Below, in pieces: positions 1 to 10,666 of a DNA stretch of 64,000 nucleotides. The position numbers and the translations under genes are program-made. The DNA comes from Diploptera punctata (Eukaryota > Arthropoda > Insecta > Blattodea > Blaberidae). The notes under the pieces were generated by a model, which was given only the letters and a program-made list of their open reading frames with translations, had not been told where the DNA came from and ran no database searches. Location: positions 1 to 64,000 of the forward strand of contig JASPKZ010003414.1 in NCBI GenBank assembly GCA_030220185.1, read 5' to 3'. Positions within the stretch are counted from its first letter, which is position 1; every line of letters begins with the position of its first letter.

Positions 1-359
1 CGCGAGAGAGCGAGAGCGAGAAGCGAGAGAGAGAGCGAGAGAACGAGAGAGAGAGCGAGAGCGAGAGAGCGAGAGCGAGAGAGCGAGAGAGAGAGCGAGA
101 GAGCGAGAGAGAGAGCGAGAGCGAGAGAGCGAGAGAGAGAGAGCGAGAGAGAAGAGCGAGAGAGAGAGAGCGAGAGCGAGAGAGCGAGAGAGAGAGCGAG
201 AGCGAGAGAGCGAGAGAGAGAGCGAGAGAGAGAGCGAGAGAGAGAGCGAGAGAGAGAGCGAGAGAGAGAGCGAGAGAGAGAGCGAGAGAGAGAGCGAGAG
301 AGAGAGAGAGAAAGAGAGCGAGAGAGAGAGCGAGAGAGAGAGCGAGAGAGAGAGAGAGC

Positions 360-393
<34 letters not shown>

Positions 394-395
394 TG
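1..395. repeat. GA-rich satellite, (GAGAGAGAGC)n type
   Basis: An almost pure purine tract of GA dinucleotides broken by C at intervals of roughly 6, 8 or 10 bases, so the register is variable. It runs from the window edge, so its true length is unknown. It ends in a purer GA stretch and then ordinary AT-rich sequence. Confidence 0.97.
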
Positions 396-1109
396 GAGAA
401 ACGTAATATAAAATGTAACACAAAGTCTGTTTATGAAACTAATGAAGATCAAATGGCTCTCTAATGTCAATTTCTTGCTCTCTCTTTTTAACATAGTTCA
501 ACAATATATATGGAATATTTTTATGCATTTGTATTTATAATTCTGTCCCCGCACTATAGCCGAGCGTTATAAGACATCATGACTTGAAATTGTTTCATTT
601 GCCGAGATATAGGACATCAAGTAGAGCTACAGAACTCTGGTTCCACGCCACATGGGGAAAGTTATCTCATGATTTTTCGCCCTGGGTATTGTACTATGCC
701 CTCCCAGCATCGTGAAGAATATGTGTAACTTTGATAAGTAGCCATTGGATATATATAAATAAATAAATACATAAATAAATAAATATATACATATATATAT
801 ATATAAATATATATATATTTATGAAATCCACTATATTGATGGGGACCCGATATGCTGACTCCTCAACATTCATATACTGAGTGGTAGATCGTCAATTTCT
901 GTGATTGACACAAATGGATGTGACGGCAGCAGCTGGATAGTAGTTTAAGGGACTTTTAGGACTGTCCCGCCATAGAGAGAAAAAGAGACAGAGAGACAGA
1001 TAAAAAGATATCTATTCTGCTATTGCACCTATAATTTCATTGGGGATGATGGTGAGATTCGGCTTGAAACGTAGTACATATTAACTTAATTCATCTAGGG
1101 CCTACTTAA
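396..1109. other. AT-rich DNA without a recognised gene
   Basis: No coding region is visible. The stretch 745-826 is an (AAATA)n and (TA)n microsatellite. The remainder is unassigned, and I see no terminal repeats in it. Confidence 0.6.
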
Positions 1110-1475
1110 TATGAATTTTCTTCTTCGTCTTCTTCTTCGGCTTTCCCCCACTTGTAGATTTGCCGTCTTCAGTTTCCATTTATCTCTATCATTCCAATCT
1201 CCCTCTTCCAAATTCCTATCATCCATTATAGTTCAGACGTAGGTTTTCCATTTCCATCTTGGTCTGCCACGTGTATTTCTTCCAGGGGGTGAACATTGGT
1301 ATATATTTTTTGGTCATCTTTCATTTTCCATTCTTTGTACATGATCATACCATTTAAGCGTTTGATTTTCAATCCTCTTAACAACAGATGTGGTGACATT
1401 CATTTCTCTCCAAAGTAATTCATTTCTTATTTTATCCTGTCTTGTTTTTTGGAGGCTTCTTCTAAAATAATCAAA
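1110..1475 (-). mobile_element. LINE-B type 3' end, decayed
   Basis: Read on the minus strand, the sequence gives broken pieces of the C-terminal tail of an insect non-LTR retrotransposon: a stretch like RIENQTLKWYDHVQRMENER, then a proline-glycine-arginine run (PGRNTRGRPRWKWKT), then a D-x-W motif (EEGDWNDRDKW). This order is the usual end of such polyproteins after the reverse transcriptase. The copy finishes in a (GAA)n-like tail, seen on the plus strand as TTC repeats at about 1121-1139. Stops and frameshifts make it non-functional. Confidence 0.7.
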
Positions 1476-1587
1476 TTCAATTGTTCGAATTTTCTTAAAA
1501 TAATTAAATAATATATTCAGATGTTTTTATAAAAATATTTACTTAATTTTCTAACGTAATGCTTTGAGTAATAAACAATTAACGAAC

Positions 1588-1790
1588 CCATTGGCACTAT
1601 CGAATTCGGAAGTTTATGTTCGTGCTGGTATAAACTCTCCATAAATCCATATCACGTCCTAATATTTTCCACTCTTCCTCTGTAATTTACCTCCTTCATA
1701 TTGTTCTTGGCCTACCTCATGGGCGCTTTTCCTCTGGCTCTAATACAAATTTCCATGCCTCTCTTTTATTCCCTATTTCAGATAAAGGGA
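1588..1790 (-). mobile_element. LINE-A 3' end, decayed
   Basis: Sequence matching the terminal 200 bases of LINE-A seen elsewhere here (compare 3658-3860 and 16020-16220), including the end signature that reads 'cactatcgaa' on the plus strand followed by the rearranged start-of-tail. It carries many substitutions and no open frame. It is a short, 5'-truncated fossil. Confidence 0.7.
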
Positions 1791-2026
1791 TAAATCATTC
1801 TGACTATCGCAAGATGCAAGATTTAACTGCTATTATTAGAAAATATATTTACGAAATTAAAATTATAGAGAACAATTTGCAGTAAGAATGTCCCCAAGTT
1901 TAAAAACTATACAATTAGATAATTCAACTTTACGCTTCTAGATTTCCACGTCATTCCCATAATTTCTGAAATTTCCTACTGCCCTTCATTTCGTAATGTT
2001 TTTATGGTATCCTGCAAATCTGTAAA

Positions 2027-3024
2027 TCTAATATATAAAAAATGTTTGTTTGTTTGTTTGTTAGTACTTTATGCGCGGCCATACAGTTAATCCGATTGTG
2101 ATGGGGATTTTTGCAAAATGTTCAGGAGATTCCCGGGATGAACATAGGCTATAAGAGAGTTGAGATACGCAACTCCTACACCCTTAAAAACACAGTTTGT
2201 AGTGGAAAATCCCCTTTTTTTACCATTAAATGGCTTAGGCTGTCTAAACCATAACAAATACACAAAATTAATGTACACAGAATTAAATATCTCAAAAACC
2301 CTACAAAAAAAGTCCGCAACAGCATACGTTTATCTTACAGTTAACACACAATAGTCATTTTTGTCTTTCATTGATGCCAATGAGATCGGGATAAGTAGAT
2401 TCCTTGGCAAGCATGTGCTGCCACACCATTCACCCGATTGTCATGGGGCTTTTTGCAAAATGTTCAGGATTTCCCAAGGGAGGTTAGGGCCTATATGTTA
2501 TAACTTTGTACGAGACTTTTAATGCTTAAGCCCTTCACCCTTAAAATCATCTTCTGTAGTGAAGAAAATGTGAAAAATGTCGCTTTTTTATAAGCTTAAA
2601 TGGCTTACGCTGCCTGAACCATAATAAATAAACAAAATTATTGTACACAGAATTGAATATCTAAAAACATCTACAGAAAAGCTCGCAACAGCATATGTTT
2701 ATCTTTTAAGGATAACTTACAATAACCATTTTTGTCTTTCATTGATGCCAAGAAGATCGGGATAAGTAGATTCCCGGGCAAGCATAGCAGCACACGGCGG
2801 GTATTCTTTTATGAATAACTTAAAATAACGAATTTTGTCTTTCAGCTCATTTATGGCAAGTACATCGGGATGCGTAGATTCCCGGGCAACGCGGGTATTC
2901 AGCACGGGGTATCTAAAAATAACGATTTAAATTTATATGTATTTTTCATTTTACGTATTCAACTAAATTCACAAACACATTGTAATTTATTTAGGTGTAG
3001 CAGTGCACGCCGGGTATTAGCAAG
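2027..3024 (+). mobile_element. Helitron-like non-autonomous element, copy 1
   Basis: Starts A|TC with TCTAATATATAAAA and then (TTTG)n, and ends after CGCCGGGTATTAG in CAAG where the sister copy at 62710-63498 has CTAA. The opening 250 bases match that sister and the minus-strand copy at 33665-34517. It contains no replication initiator or helicase. Inside are at least three earlier copies of the 3' signature (AAGTAGATTCCCGGGCAA...GGGTATT) near 2390, 2765 and 2870, each with a small CCCGG/CCGGG hairpin. The Helitron assignment rests on the TC start, CTRR-like end and A/T insertion context; the end here is imperfect. Confidence 0.55.
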
Positions 3025-3657
3025 TAGTTTATATATTTGTATTCGTCTTTATATTCTTGGCATCGTACGTTCACCTGCTCGTCTTCAGTTCCATAAATCA
3101 ACTTTGTTCTAAAATATTATATTTTTATTCTTACATAAGAAATCAAGTTTTTCGAACATTTCTATACGGATACAAAATATAAAACATCATGAATGAAGTC
3201 AGATGCATGTTTATTCTTTTCTAAAAAAAATGTATCTAATACTCTTGATAACGTACAAGAGTAAAATAGCTGTTAGTTTAGGAAATTACTTTTTAAAGGG
3301 GCTTTTATATCCCTGTTACATAACTAGACATAAGTGTACTTCAAATGCGTTGTGAGGTCATCGCGCGAAGTATCAAATCATTGGTAGAAGAATACTAGGC
3401 CAGTCAATTTAATCAATAATATAAAGAGGTGGGGAAAATAAATGTTTCTAGTTAGGAAGTAAAATTACATAAATTGCTCTACATCGTGATCACATGTTTC
3501 ACGTAATGGACCCTGACCTCATGCCAGCGTTTTCTATGATTTCCAAAGTTTATACGTCCTTTGGTGTATAAACAAGGATTTGTTTAGGACATCTAGTGAG
3601 ATAAATCCTTTTGAACATGTTCTTTCCACTATATTGCTGAACATAAAACACTCTAAG
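3025..3657. other. Unassigned AT-rich DNA
   Basis: No coding signal, inverted termini or tandem repeat recognised between the Helitron-like element and the LINE-A copy. Confidence 0.5.
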
Positions 3658-3676
3658 GTTTACTTACTCACTGGCA

Positions 3677-4189
3677 TTATCGAACCCGTAGGTTCATGGC
3701 CGCGCGGACATAAGCTCTCCATACATCCCTATCCTGAGCTAATACTTTCCAATCATTCCCTGTACAATCTACTTCCCTCAAATCATAGTTAATATTATTC
3801 TCCCACCTCATTCTTGGTCTACCAACTGGGCGTTTTCCCTCTGGCTTTCCTACAAGAAGCTTCCGTGCAAGTCTTTCACTCCCCGTACGCGCAACATGTC
3901 CTGCCCATCGCAGTCTACGTGACTTAACTGTTCTTATTATAACTGGTTTCCTATAAAGACCATGTAGTTCGTTGTTATGCAGTCTTCTCCATTCACGTAT
4001 CTGTTCATCTCTCTTTGGTCCAAAAATGTTCTTAAGTACTTTATTCTCAAATACTTGTAATCTCCTTTCCTCCCTTAAAGTAAGAGTCCATGTTTCGCAC
4101 CCATATAATATAACTGGTAGAATAATAGTTTTATATAATTTCACTTTAACGTTTTTTGAAAGGAGTTGGGACATCAAGAGTCCCTGCAA
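3677..4189 (-). pseudogene. LINE-A C-terminal domain fragment
   Basis: A 170-codon open piece following the reverse transcriptase. It shows LYKTIILPVILYGCETW (residue 18 on), a region reading RRLRWAGHVAR (residues 91-101), the basic KPEGKRPVGRPRMRWE (residues 115-130), and DVWRAYVRAAMNLRV at the end. This is the usual C-terminal layout of insect LINE polyproteins; its precise role is not established. It is the longest intact example of this domain in the window (16046-16471 is the second) and useful as a reference for the decayed copies. Confidence 0.85.
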
Positions 4190-4220
4190 TGCATAGGCCT
4201 AATAGCACGCATTTCGAGAA

Positions 4221-4676
4221 TTAATGCCTATGTTTAATTTCTTTGTGCATCTCATTCCTATTTGTGATTATTGTTCCTAGGTATTTGAATTCAGCCACTT
4301 CCTCAAAATTTCCCTCATTTGTCATTAGCTGTACATTTCCATTATATAATGACTTTCTACATGTGATCATATATTTAGTTTTATTGATATTTACTTCCAG
4401 TCCTAATTTCTTAGTGTTACTCAATAGTGTGTGCGTATTGTCCTTTAGTATCTCTTCGCTATCGGCCAATAATACTACATCATCAGCATAAACTAACAAC
4501 TTATTAATGCCATTGATTTGTAAGCCTTCGTTATTCTCTAAAGAGTTAATGGCATGCTCTAGTACAAAATTAAATAGTAGAGGAGATAGTGCATCTCCTT
4601 GCTTCAACACATTCTGGATTTCAAAACTGTCCGAAAACAGTTTGCCTACACGTACCCTACTCTTTATTTCTAGCAA
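4221..4676 (-). pseudogene. LINE-A reverse transcriptase palm/thumb fragment
   Basis: A 151-codon open piece of reverse transcriptase. Visible motifs are QGDALSPLLFNF (residue 26 on), the catalytic YADD box followed by VVLLAD (residues 63-72), the NINKTKYM motif (residue 96 on) and YLGTIITNRNEM (residue 132 on). The catalytic aspartates are intact here, unlike the copy at 16506-16979, where the box reads YADN. It continues in another frame into 3677-4189. The in-frame methionine is not a real start, since the element is truncated upstream. It would copy element RNA into DNA at a nicked target if intact. Confidence 0.88.
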
Positions 4677-4690
4677 TTTTTACGATGTTT

Positions 4691-5926
4691 AAAGATGTGA
4701 GCATTCTGCTGTCCTTCTCAATAGATCATATTTTAGTCGCCGCGCCGTTAGTTTTTCTTCGTAAGTTGTCCCAATATGCTTGCTAATAGATACCTTTGAT
4801 AACTAAGGATAATTTAAGTTCGCGTTGAAACTCTGACTGTAATTTCTAAAAGTTATTTTTTTCGCGATACCAGATTGTATTCATGCAAGGAAATATGACA
4901 CTCTATTGACATTAAAAATATCAAACATTTCAACATCTGGTACATGTGGGATGTTGTACCGCAACTGTTTGATTGAATCTCTACTGGAGTGATTGTGAAA
5001 AATATTGTATATTAAAATGTATCGCCTTTTAAATATACATAATTATTATATTATAGACATAAGAAGCATGTACGACGCCGGGCAGGACGGAAAGTTTAGA
5101 ACTATTATCCAGCACCTCGTCTGTTTTCGTTGTTGCGGATGCAAAAGTTAATGGTGATGTCATGCCTCATCCTTGTGCTGATCACTGGACCAAATACATC
5201 ATATAATTAAACCGATCCCGTAATTGCATGTTCAATACGTTTTACTGGAATTTGGTAACTGTGCTGTAAAATTAAATATGTATCGTTTATAAAATTAATG
5301 GTAAATACAGTGCATAGCATTAATTATAATTGTTATTGAAATGTAATTCAAAGGGAGATTCACTGGGCTCTAGTGTGCTTTACGTAAGCACTCTCCATCT
5401 GCTACGTCATCATCAATATGTTAAACCGCTGCTGAATTAAACAATTGATGTTTAATTGTAACAACATGTAAGCATTTAATACTTCAAAAACCATTCTGAA
5501 GCCGAGCACGTTATTAATTTTCAATTACAGAACTTCACTCTACAGCGCCACATGTGTCAATCAGACATAGCCTAGGGCTCATGTGTGGTCAGCATGTCGT
5601 ATTTCCCAGTCGTTGTAGCGAATTTTCTCAACCTGGTGTATAATTATTACAGCTTCGCAAATTCATTACAACGACGGTTCCATGCACTGGAGGAAATTGA
5701 ATGATTTATTTTTTTATTTACCCATTGGGTTTGGAACCAACTTCTTGGAAACATTAAATCTTCTGGGGAGATATTCAAGATTTTTAATATGTACAGGCGT
5801 ATAGTGTCACTATGGTAGTGACTAGTGTATTTTATTGACTTCTTGAAACAATAAATATTTACTGTGGCGCATTATTGGGTCACTTTTTGAATTTAGCCGA
5901 CATAAACGAGACACTCAGGTCTCGCC
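4691..5926. other. Unassigned AT-rich DNA
   Basis: No open frame with recognisable content on either strand, no terminal repeats and no tandem array detected. It could be old decayed repeat or true intergenic sequence. Confidence 0.5.
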
Positions 5927-6026
5927 TTAGTATATATCAGAGCCGCCCAAACTTATTTGTATCGCGGGCAAAATGAAAGAAACGTTAAAGTGGTGCAGGC
6001 TATAGGTCCTATTACAGCTGTTGTGG

Positions 6027-6038
6027 ATGATGATGATG

Positions 6039-6118
<80 letters not shown>
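6027..6118. repeat. (GAT)n then (TAT)n microsatellite
   Basis: About four GAT units lead into roughly 26 TAT/TTA units. Translations such as poly-Tyr or poly-Ile across it are artefacts. Confidence 0.97.
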
Positions 6119-6121
<3 letters not shown>

Positions 6122-6174
6122 GTGTACAAGATAAAAATAAGAAAGAGTGTAATTAAACAAAGATGAATGTTTAA

Positions 6175-6975
6175 TAAGACCAAGGAAGCAAATGACGACT
6201 GGGTGGATTAACGTAGGAAATGTAGTAATAAAAACAGTAGCATTTGCAGATGACCAGATTTTAATAGCAAAAACAGAGAACGAACTACAAAGAATGATAT
6301 ATAAACTAAATGAAATATAAAAAAATATACTACATGAAATAATCACCAGAAAAATAAAAAACAATGGACTTCAAGGGCGCTCATCCAGTTCGGACAAAAA
6401 TAATATTAGAATATAAACTAATAGAACAAGTGGTAAGATATAATTTCCTAGGTTGCGAAATATCATACACAGCGGAAACAGATATAAATAACAAACTAAA
6501 TAAGTTGAATTATATAACAGGAACACTAAAAAGAACTTTGAAAAAAAAAGCCAGAAAAGACTCTGTAATGAAATTATACAAAACAATGGCAGTTCCTATT
6601 ATTACTTATGGATCCGAAACATGGACAGTGACAACACAACAATAATAAAAGCTGCCAGAATAAAAGCTGCTGAAATGTAATTCCTCAGACCAATAGTAGG
6701 ATATCAAAGAACAAACAAAAAAACATAACACAGAAATAAGACAACTAAAAGTAGAGGAATTAAACACAACAATAGTGAAATACAGAACAAACTGGAAAGA
6801 ACACTTGGCAACGATGTCTGAGAATAGAATACCAAAAGCAGCATACAGCTATTCACCACGAAGAAGTAGTAGTTTGGGAAGACCAAAGAAAAGATGGAAG
6901 CAGTAGCAATTTGGAGCCGGAACAGGCTACTAAATAAGCCTAAACCGCGATGAAGAAGAAGAAGAAGAATGTTCA
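6175..6975 (+). mobile_element. LINE-B copy, RT 3' half and C-terminus
   Basis: A plus-strand non-LTR retrotransposon fragment. A decayed reverse-transcriptase palm is seen at 6236-6300, with FADD at 6242-6253 inside VAFADDQILIAKTENELQ. An open frame follows at 6364-6645, then the C-terminal region to about 6950 in shifting frames (LGRPKKRWK-like). It finishes in a (GAA)n tail at 6953-6969. The downstream part is close in sequence to 59095-59335. Confidence 0.82.
6364..6645 (+). pseudogene. LINE-B thumb/C-terminal fragment
   Basis: A 93-codon open stretch. It shows MDFKGAHPVRTKI at the start, NFLGCEISY (residues 27-35) and MKLYKTMAVPIITYGSETW (residues 68-86), the conserved junction between reverse transcriptase and the C-terminal domain in these LINEs. 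The frame is broken on both sides, so it is a remnant. The equivalent region in 44882-45445 reads MAFQGVDPVRSKI, a related but distinct subfamily. Confidence 0.8.
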
Positions 6976-7049
6976 CACCTCAATTGTGAATTTCATAAAA
7001 ACAAACACAATGGTACGGTCATTAAAAAAGAATGACAGAAAACAGTTCC

Positions 7050-7270
7050 CGAAGATGAATACTAGATGGGCGCCACTTGCTAGAAGAAGAAGAAGAAAAA
7101 TACGATGACCAAAAATGTGTATTGATGGTGTTTTGAGAGCGTGGGTGGAAAACGAATTGAACGATGGAGATTGTGATGACAGAGAGATGTGGTGGAGAAT
7201 GACAATAGATTAACTGGGCGCAGGAAGATGTTAAATATTGTGAAACCTGCTAAAATAAATGAATGCTTAC

Positions 7271-7318
<48 letters not shown>

Positions 7319-7319
7319 C
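7050..7319 (+). mobile_element. LINE C-terminal fragment with (ATT)n tail
   Basis: Plus-strand translation gives RWAPLARRRRRKIR and then LNDGDCDDREMWWRM, a degenerate form of the basic run and D-x-W motif that close LINE polyproteins. It ends in a run of TTA units at 7270-7319, probably the element's own 3' tail. Confidence 0.6.
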
Positions 7320-7325
7320 CAAGGT

Positions 7326-7855
7326 GATAAGCCAGACAACAAAAAACTACATTGGTCGAAAGAGTGACGATATTTCGTCGTAAAAATAGAACCGTCAAGA
7401 AATGCAGACATGGGTTCCACTGGGGTAAAATTTTCCGGAGGTCATATAGTCCCCCACTCAGTTCTCCGGGCGGGGACTACTACAGGGAACCCATGTCAAA
7501 GGCTCAAACACAAGGAAATGTTCCTAGGAACATGGAATGTTAGGACTTTATACAATGCGGGGCGCTAAGGTATTAATGCGGGAATTAGATAAATCACCCT
7601 TGGATATAGTCGCTTTACAGGAATGGGGATAGAAAGACGTGCATGGAAGTTTGTTGTAGGAAAACCAGAGGGAAAACGCCAAGTTGGTAGACCAAGAATG
7701 AGATGGGAGAATAACATTAACTATGATTTGAGGTAAGTAGATTATACAGGGTATGATTGGAAAACATTAGCATAGGATAAGGATATATGGAGAGCTTAGT
7801 CCGCGCGGCCATGAACCTACGGGTTCGATAGTGCCAGTGAGTTAGTTAGTTTGTT
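7326..7855 (+). mobile_element. LINE-A with large internal deletion
   Basis: The first 300 bases match the 5' end of LINE-A seen on the minus strand at 13823-14391. They include the endonuclease opening GTWNVRTLYNAG at 7527-7562, read with later frameshifts toward LDIVALQE. At about 7622-7630 the sequence jumps straight to the 3' end (RRAWK-VVGKPEGKRQVGRPRMRWENN-like, then the family tail CCAGTGAGTTAGTTAG). Both ends are present and some 2 kb of endonuclease and reverse transcriptase is missing. Confidence 0.8.
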
Positions 7856-7859
7856 ATCA

Positions 7860-8097
7860 TATTGAAGGAACTACGTTTAGAACCGGTCATTGCATACATA
7901 CATAGATACCAGAAAAACTGGATGAATCGTTTGCGACGAATTAGTTCAGATAGAGTTCACAAGGCCATGATTCGTTATTGTCCGACAGGGAACAGATTTC
8001 TGGGCCGTACAAGGAAACGCTAGACACAAAATTCACCAGTGAGATCGTAATAGCCCTATATGCCTAAGATTGGTTGTAAGAAGAAGAAGACTATTAT
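7860..8097 (+). mobile_element. LINE 3' fragment with (GAA)n tail
   Basis: Reads ELRLEPVIAYIHRYQKNW, then LRRISSDRVHKAMIRYCPTG, then a GRTRKR run. This is the C-terminal layout of LINE-B-like elements but diverged from the other copies. The end is AAGAAGAAGAAGA. It directly abuts the LINE-A copy upstream. Confidence 0.6.
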
Positions 8098-8219
8098 TAT
8101 AAGAATGTGTTAATTTGCTACTTTTCTTGTTATGTCGTTATAACATATTTCACAAGTTCTTGTTCCATTACTGACAGACTAATACTATAGGCCTATAGGC
8201 CTATCCTTAGCATATTTTA

Positions 8220-8655
8220 ATTATTATAATGCAACAGGTTTACTGGGACCGGATAGAAAGTGATAGAGGCCCGTATCCTGCGCGCGGGCCATGGCTTATA
8301 GGTCTATAGTATAAGGGAGTCTCGAGTGGCTACTCATCAGTCGAAATGGCGCATTGACAGCCGTATAGAGAGGGTTTGCTATTCAGTCTCAATGGTTCGA
8401 CTTAAGGAAGGATATATTTACGCAGAATCACGAGTGACCAATTTTTCCATAATCTTTGATGCCGGCTATAAAAACCCTATTGTCAGTTATGAGGTGACTC
8501 AAGTAGTGGTCTAACAACCGATCAGTGCACTGTGATCTGACACTGTGAAAATCCAGTGTACTAAGGAACTTTAGTGACGCTGTTACGGAAAAACTTCAAA
8601 GAATGTAATGTGTTTGTAAATAAAATCAGTGTCAACCAAATACGTGGTCACATAT
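8220..8655 (+). other. Unassigned block with TATA-like and polyA-like motifs
   Basis: A less AT-rich block with CTATAAAAA at about 8466-8474 and AATAAA at 8619-8624. A 63-codon frame at 8326-8514 opens with GTG and resembles nothing I know. The arrangement could be a piece of a long terminal repeat or 5' leader, but no paired repeat, TG/CA ends or target duplication is visible, so the identity is open. Confidence 0.2.
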
Positions 8656-8659
8656 AGAA

Positions 8660-9328
8660 AAATACTATATAATGGAAATAGACAGTTAATGACAAATGAG
8701 AGAAATTTTGAAAAAAAAAGCTGAATTAAAATACCTAGGAACAATAATTACAGACAAGAATGAGGTGGAGAAAGAAATTAAACATAGGTTCAATTCTGGA
8801 AGTGCATGTTATTATGCACTACAGGGACTCTTGTCGTTACTTTCTCTCTAAAAACAAAATTAAACTCAAAAATATATAAAACTGTTATCCTCCAAGTTAT
8901 AGGCCTAATATACAGATACGAAACATGGGTTCTTACTTTAAGGGAGAAAAAAAGATTACAAGTGTTTTAGCACAAAGTTCTTAGGATTTTTTTACTGGAA
9001 AGAGATGAACAGACAGGCGGATAGAGAAGACTACGTAACAGCAGCATGATCTTTATGGAAAACCAGATATAATAAGAACAGTTAAGTCTCGTAGACTGCG
9101 ATGGGCAAGACACGAGGCACGAATGGGGAAATGGGGCATGGAAACACCTCGTAGGAAAGTGGCCAGTAAATAGGCCAAGAATGAGTGGGAAAATAATATT
9201 AACTTTAATTTAAGAGAGGTAATTTATACAGGAATAACTGGAAAATATCTGAGGTTATGGATGTCCGGAGAGCGTATGTCCGCCCGCCCATGAACCTACG
9301 GGTTCGATAGTGCCAGTGAATTAGATTT
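8660..9328 (+). mobile_element. LINE-A 3' half, heavily decayed
   Basis: Matches LINE-A from the region encoding YLGTIIT (near 8735) through the cysteine motif region to the family end at about 9328, but with indels and stops throughout. No frame longer than about 20 codons stays open. It lies directly upstream of the mariner-like element that begins at 9342. Confidence 0.75.
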
Positions 9329-9341
9329 GTATGTACATATA

Positions 9342-10286
9342 CTGGGTGTTTCTAAATTAGACCGACAAAGTTTGGGACCAGATAGATAATCTTCGTTGAA
9401 GCATATTTTGTTAAGGAACCTATGGTCTGTAACGCTTCGTTTCAATGCCAGAGAGATCTACAGGAAGGAATTAAAGCAAACGAATAAACACTGATTTCAG
9501 TGGAAGAGGGATTGTCGTTACTACTATCGCTTAGTTTATTTACTTATGGAGCTCAGCAGCATTCAGTATGAATTACAGAAAGTTGTTTACATCCATTGAT
9601 AGGATCTGTTGTTATCTGTAGTCGGAACAAGAGATGGTGGGTGAACCTCATTCTCTTGTGCTATTCAGTACTCCTGTACGTACTACACATGTACAGTTCA
9701 ATGTATCTTAGCTCGTCGCTCTGAATATCAGATGCAGCATGTGGTTTCAACATAACGGGGCACCACCTCACTTTGGGAATTAAGTCGTGGCTATCTGACA
9801 GCTACATTTAGCGCTCGTTGGATAGGTAGGGGTGGACCCACTGCCTGGCCGGCACGCTAGCCTGACCTGACCTGCCCAGATTTCTTTTCGTGGGGCTACT
9901 ATATGAAGGAAATGGTTTATGAAACCGACGTTGACTCTGAAGAAGATCTTGTAGGACACATTGTCAGCGCACCAGCTGAAATAAGGAAAACTCCTAGCAT
10001 TTTTGGAAGGGTACGACAAAGTATGGCACGTCGTTGCATTGTCTGGGATCCATCCTGACAATGCAACAATTAAGTACGTTTGGCTTATGCTTTGTATAAA
10101 GTATTTGGATTGTTACACAGAATGACTTGTTATTTCTGAGTACCTACTTCCTTCCATCCCTTTCTCTAAGACCCCTCTTGCACTGAAACGAAACATCAGA
10201 TCCTATAGTTCCCTTAACAAAATATGCTTCAATGAAAGTTAACTATCTGCTCGCAAAGTTTGTCGATCTAATTTAGAAACACCCTA
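9342..10286 (+). mobile_element. mariner/IS630-type element with ~105-bp inverted ends
   Basis: The left end (CTGGGTGTTTCTAAATTAGA) and the right end (read inverted, TAGGGTGTTTCTAAATTAGA) match, and the match continues imperfectly for about 105 bases each side. A TA lies outside each end (9340-9341 and 10287-10288), the target duplication of the Tc1/mariner superfamily. The inside holds a decayed transposase C-terminus at 9740-10060. At 945 bp it is shorter than an intact element, so the middle is deleted. It inserted next to the decayed LINE-A end. Confidence 0.85.
9740..10060 (+). pseudogene. IS630/Tc1-mariner transposase C-terminus, decayed
   Basis: Broken frames on the plus strand give QHNGAPPHFG (usually QQDGAPPH, so the second catalytic Asp is Asn here), WIGRGGPTAWPA in another frame, DFF-WGY with the third acidic residue, MKEMVYETDVDSEEDLVG, and FGRVRQSMARRC. 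The order and motifs belong to the DDE transposases of the IS630-Tc1-mariner superfamily also found at 59780-60920 here. Inactive. The minus-strand 93-codon frame across it is only a shadow. Confidence 0.75.
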
Positions 10287-10573
10287 TAAATATATACAGC
10301 CTATACAGATAAAACTAGGAGTTTGTGACAAGCCGTACGTGCTGTTGAGAGTCTGTGTCAATGAATTAATGTCTAGTAATAATAATAAACAAAAAAAAGA
10401 CAACACAATAGATGAAAATACAATTAAATATATTATACATTAAGTTACATATAGTTATGGAGTAATTCCTATTTATTTATTTACGATTGAGCGTTAATCT
10501 AATTTTCCGCGTCGTCTCCAGAAATTTGCCAATATTTGCGCGGAATCCATATAGCGGAAAACCCAAGAAACAT

Positions 10574-10596
10574 TTCTTGAGCACACACACACACAA

Positions 10597-10643
<47 letters not shown>

Positions 10644-10660
10644 CATACATACATATATAT
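10574..10660. repeat. (CA)n-(TA)n compound microsatellite
   Basis: Roughly 20 CA units with one interruption, then about 11 TA units and a few ACAT units. It abuts the end of the Helitron-like element at 10667. Confidence 0.97.
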
Positions 10661-10666
10661 CCTATA

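Larger units (their letters stand above)
3658..4690 (-). mobile_element. LINE-A, 5'-truncated copy
   Basis: A non-LTR retrotransposon on the minus strand. It runs from the palm half of the reverse transcriptase (near 4690) to the 3' end at about 3658, which carries the family tail (a TGAACC-TACGGGTTCGA hairpin region, then CCAGTGAGTAAGTA). Two open frames cover it (4221-4676 and 3677-4189), separated by a frameshift near 4190-4220. The 5' half with the endonuclease is absent, as expected from incomplete target-primed reverse transcription. The clade is probably RTE-like, judged from the C-terminal layout only. Confidence 0.88.

Noticed and set aside
6027..6118. Open frames giving poly-Ile, poly-Tyr or poly-Asn here and at 7270, 45470, 52037 and 59007
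   Set aside because: They are translations of AAT/ATT microsatellites.
8326..8514. 63-codon gene opening with GTG
   Set aside because: A GTG start is unlikely in a nuclear genome and the product has no recognisable feature.
8460..8630. Solo LTR of a retrovirus-like element
   Set aside because: TATA-like and polyA-like motifs alone are insufficient; no TG/CA ends, partner repeat or target duplication seen.
9780..10061. 93-codon minus-strand frame
   Set aside because: It overlaps the plus-strand transposase remnant with its recognisable motifs, so it is a shadow.
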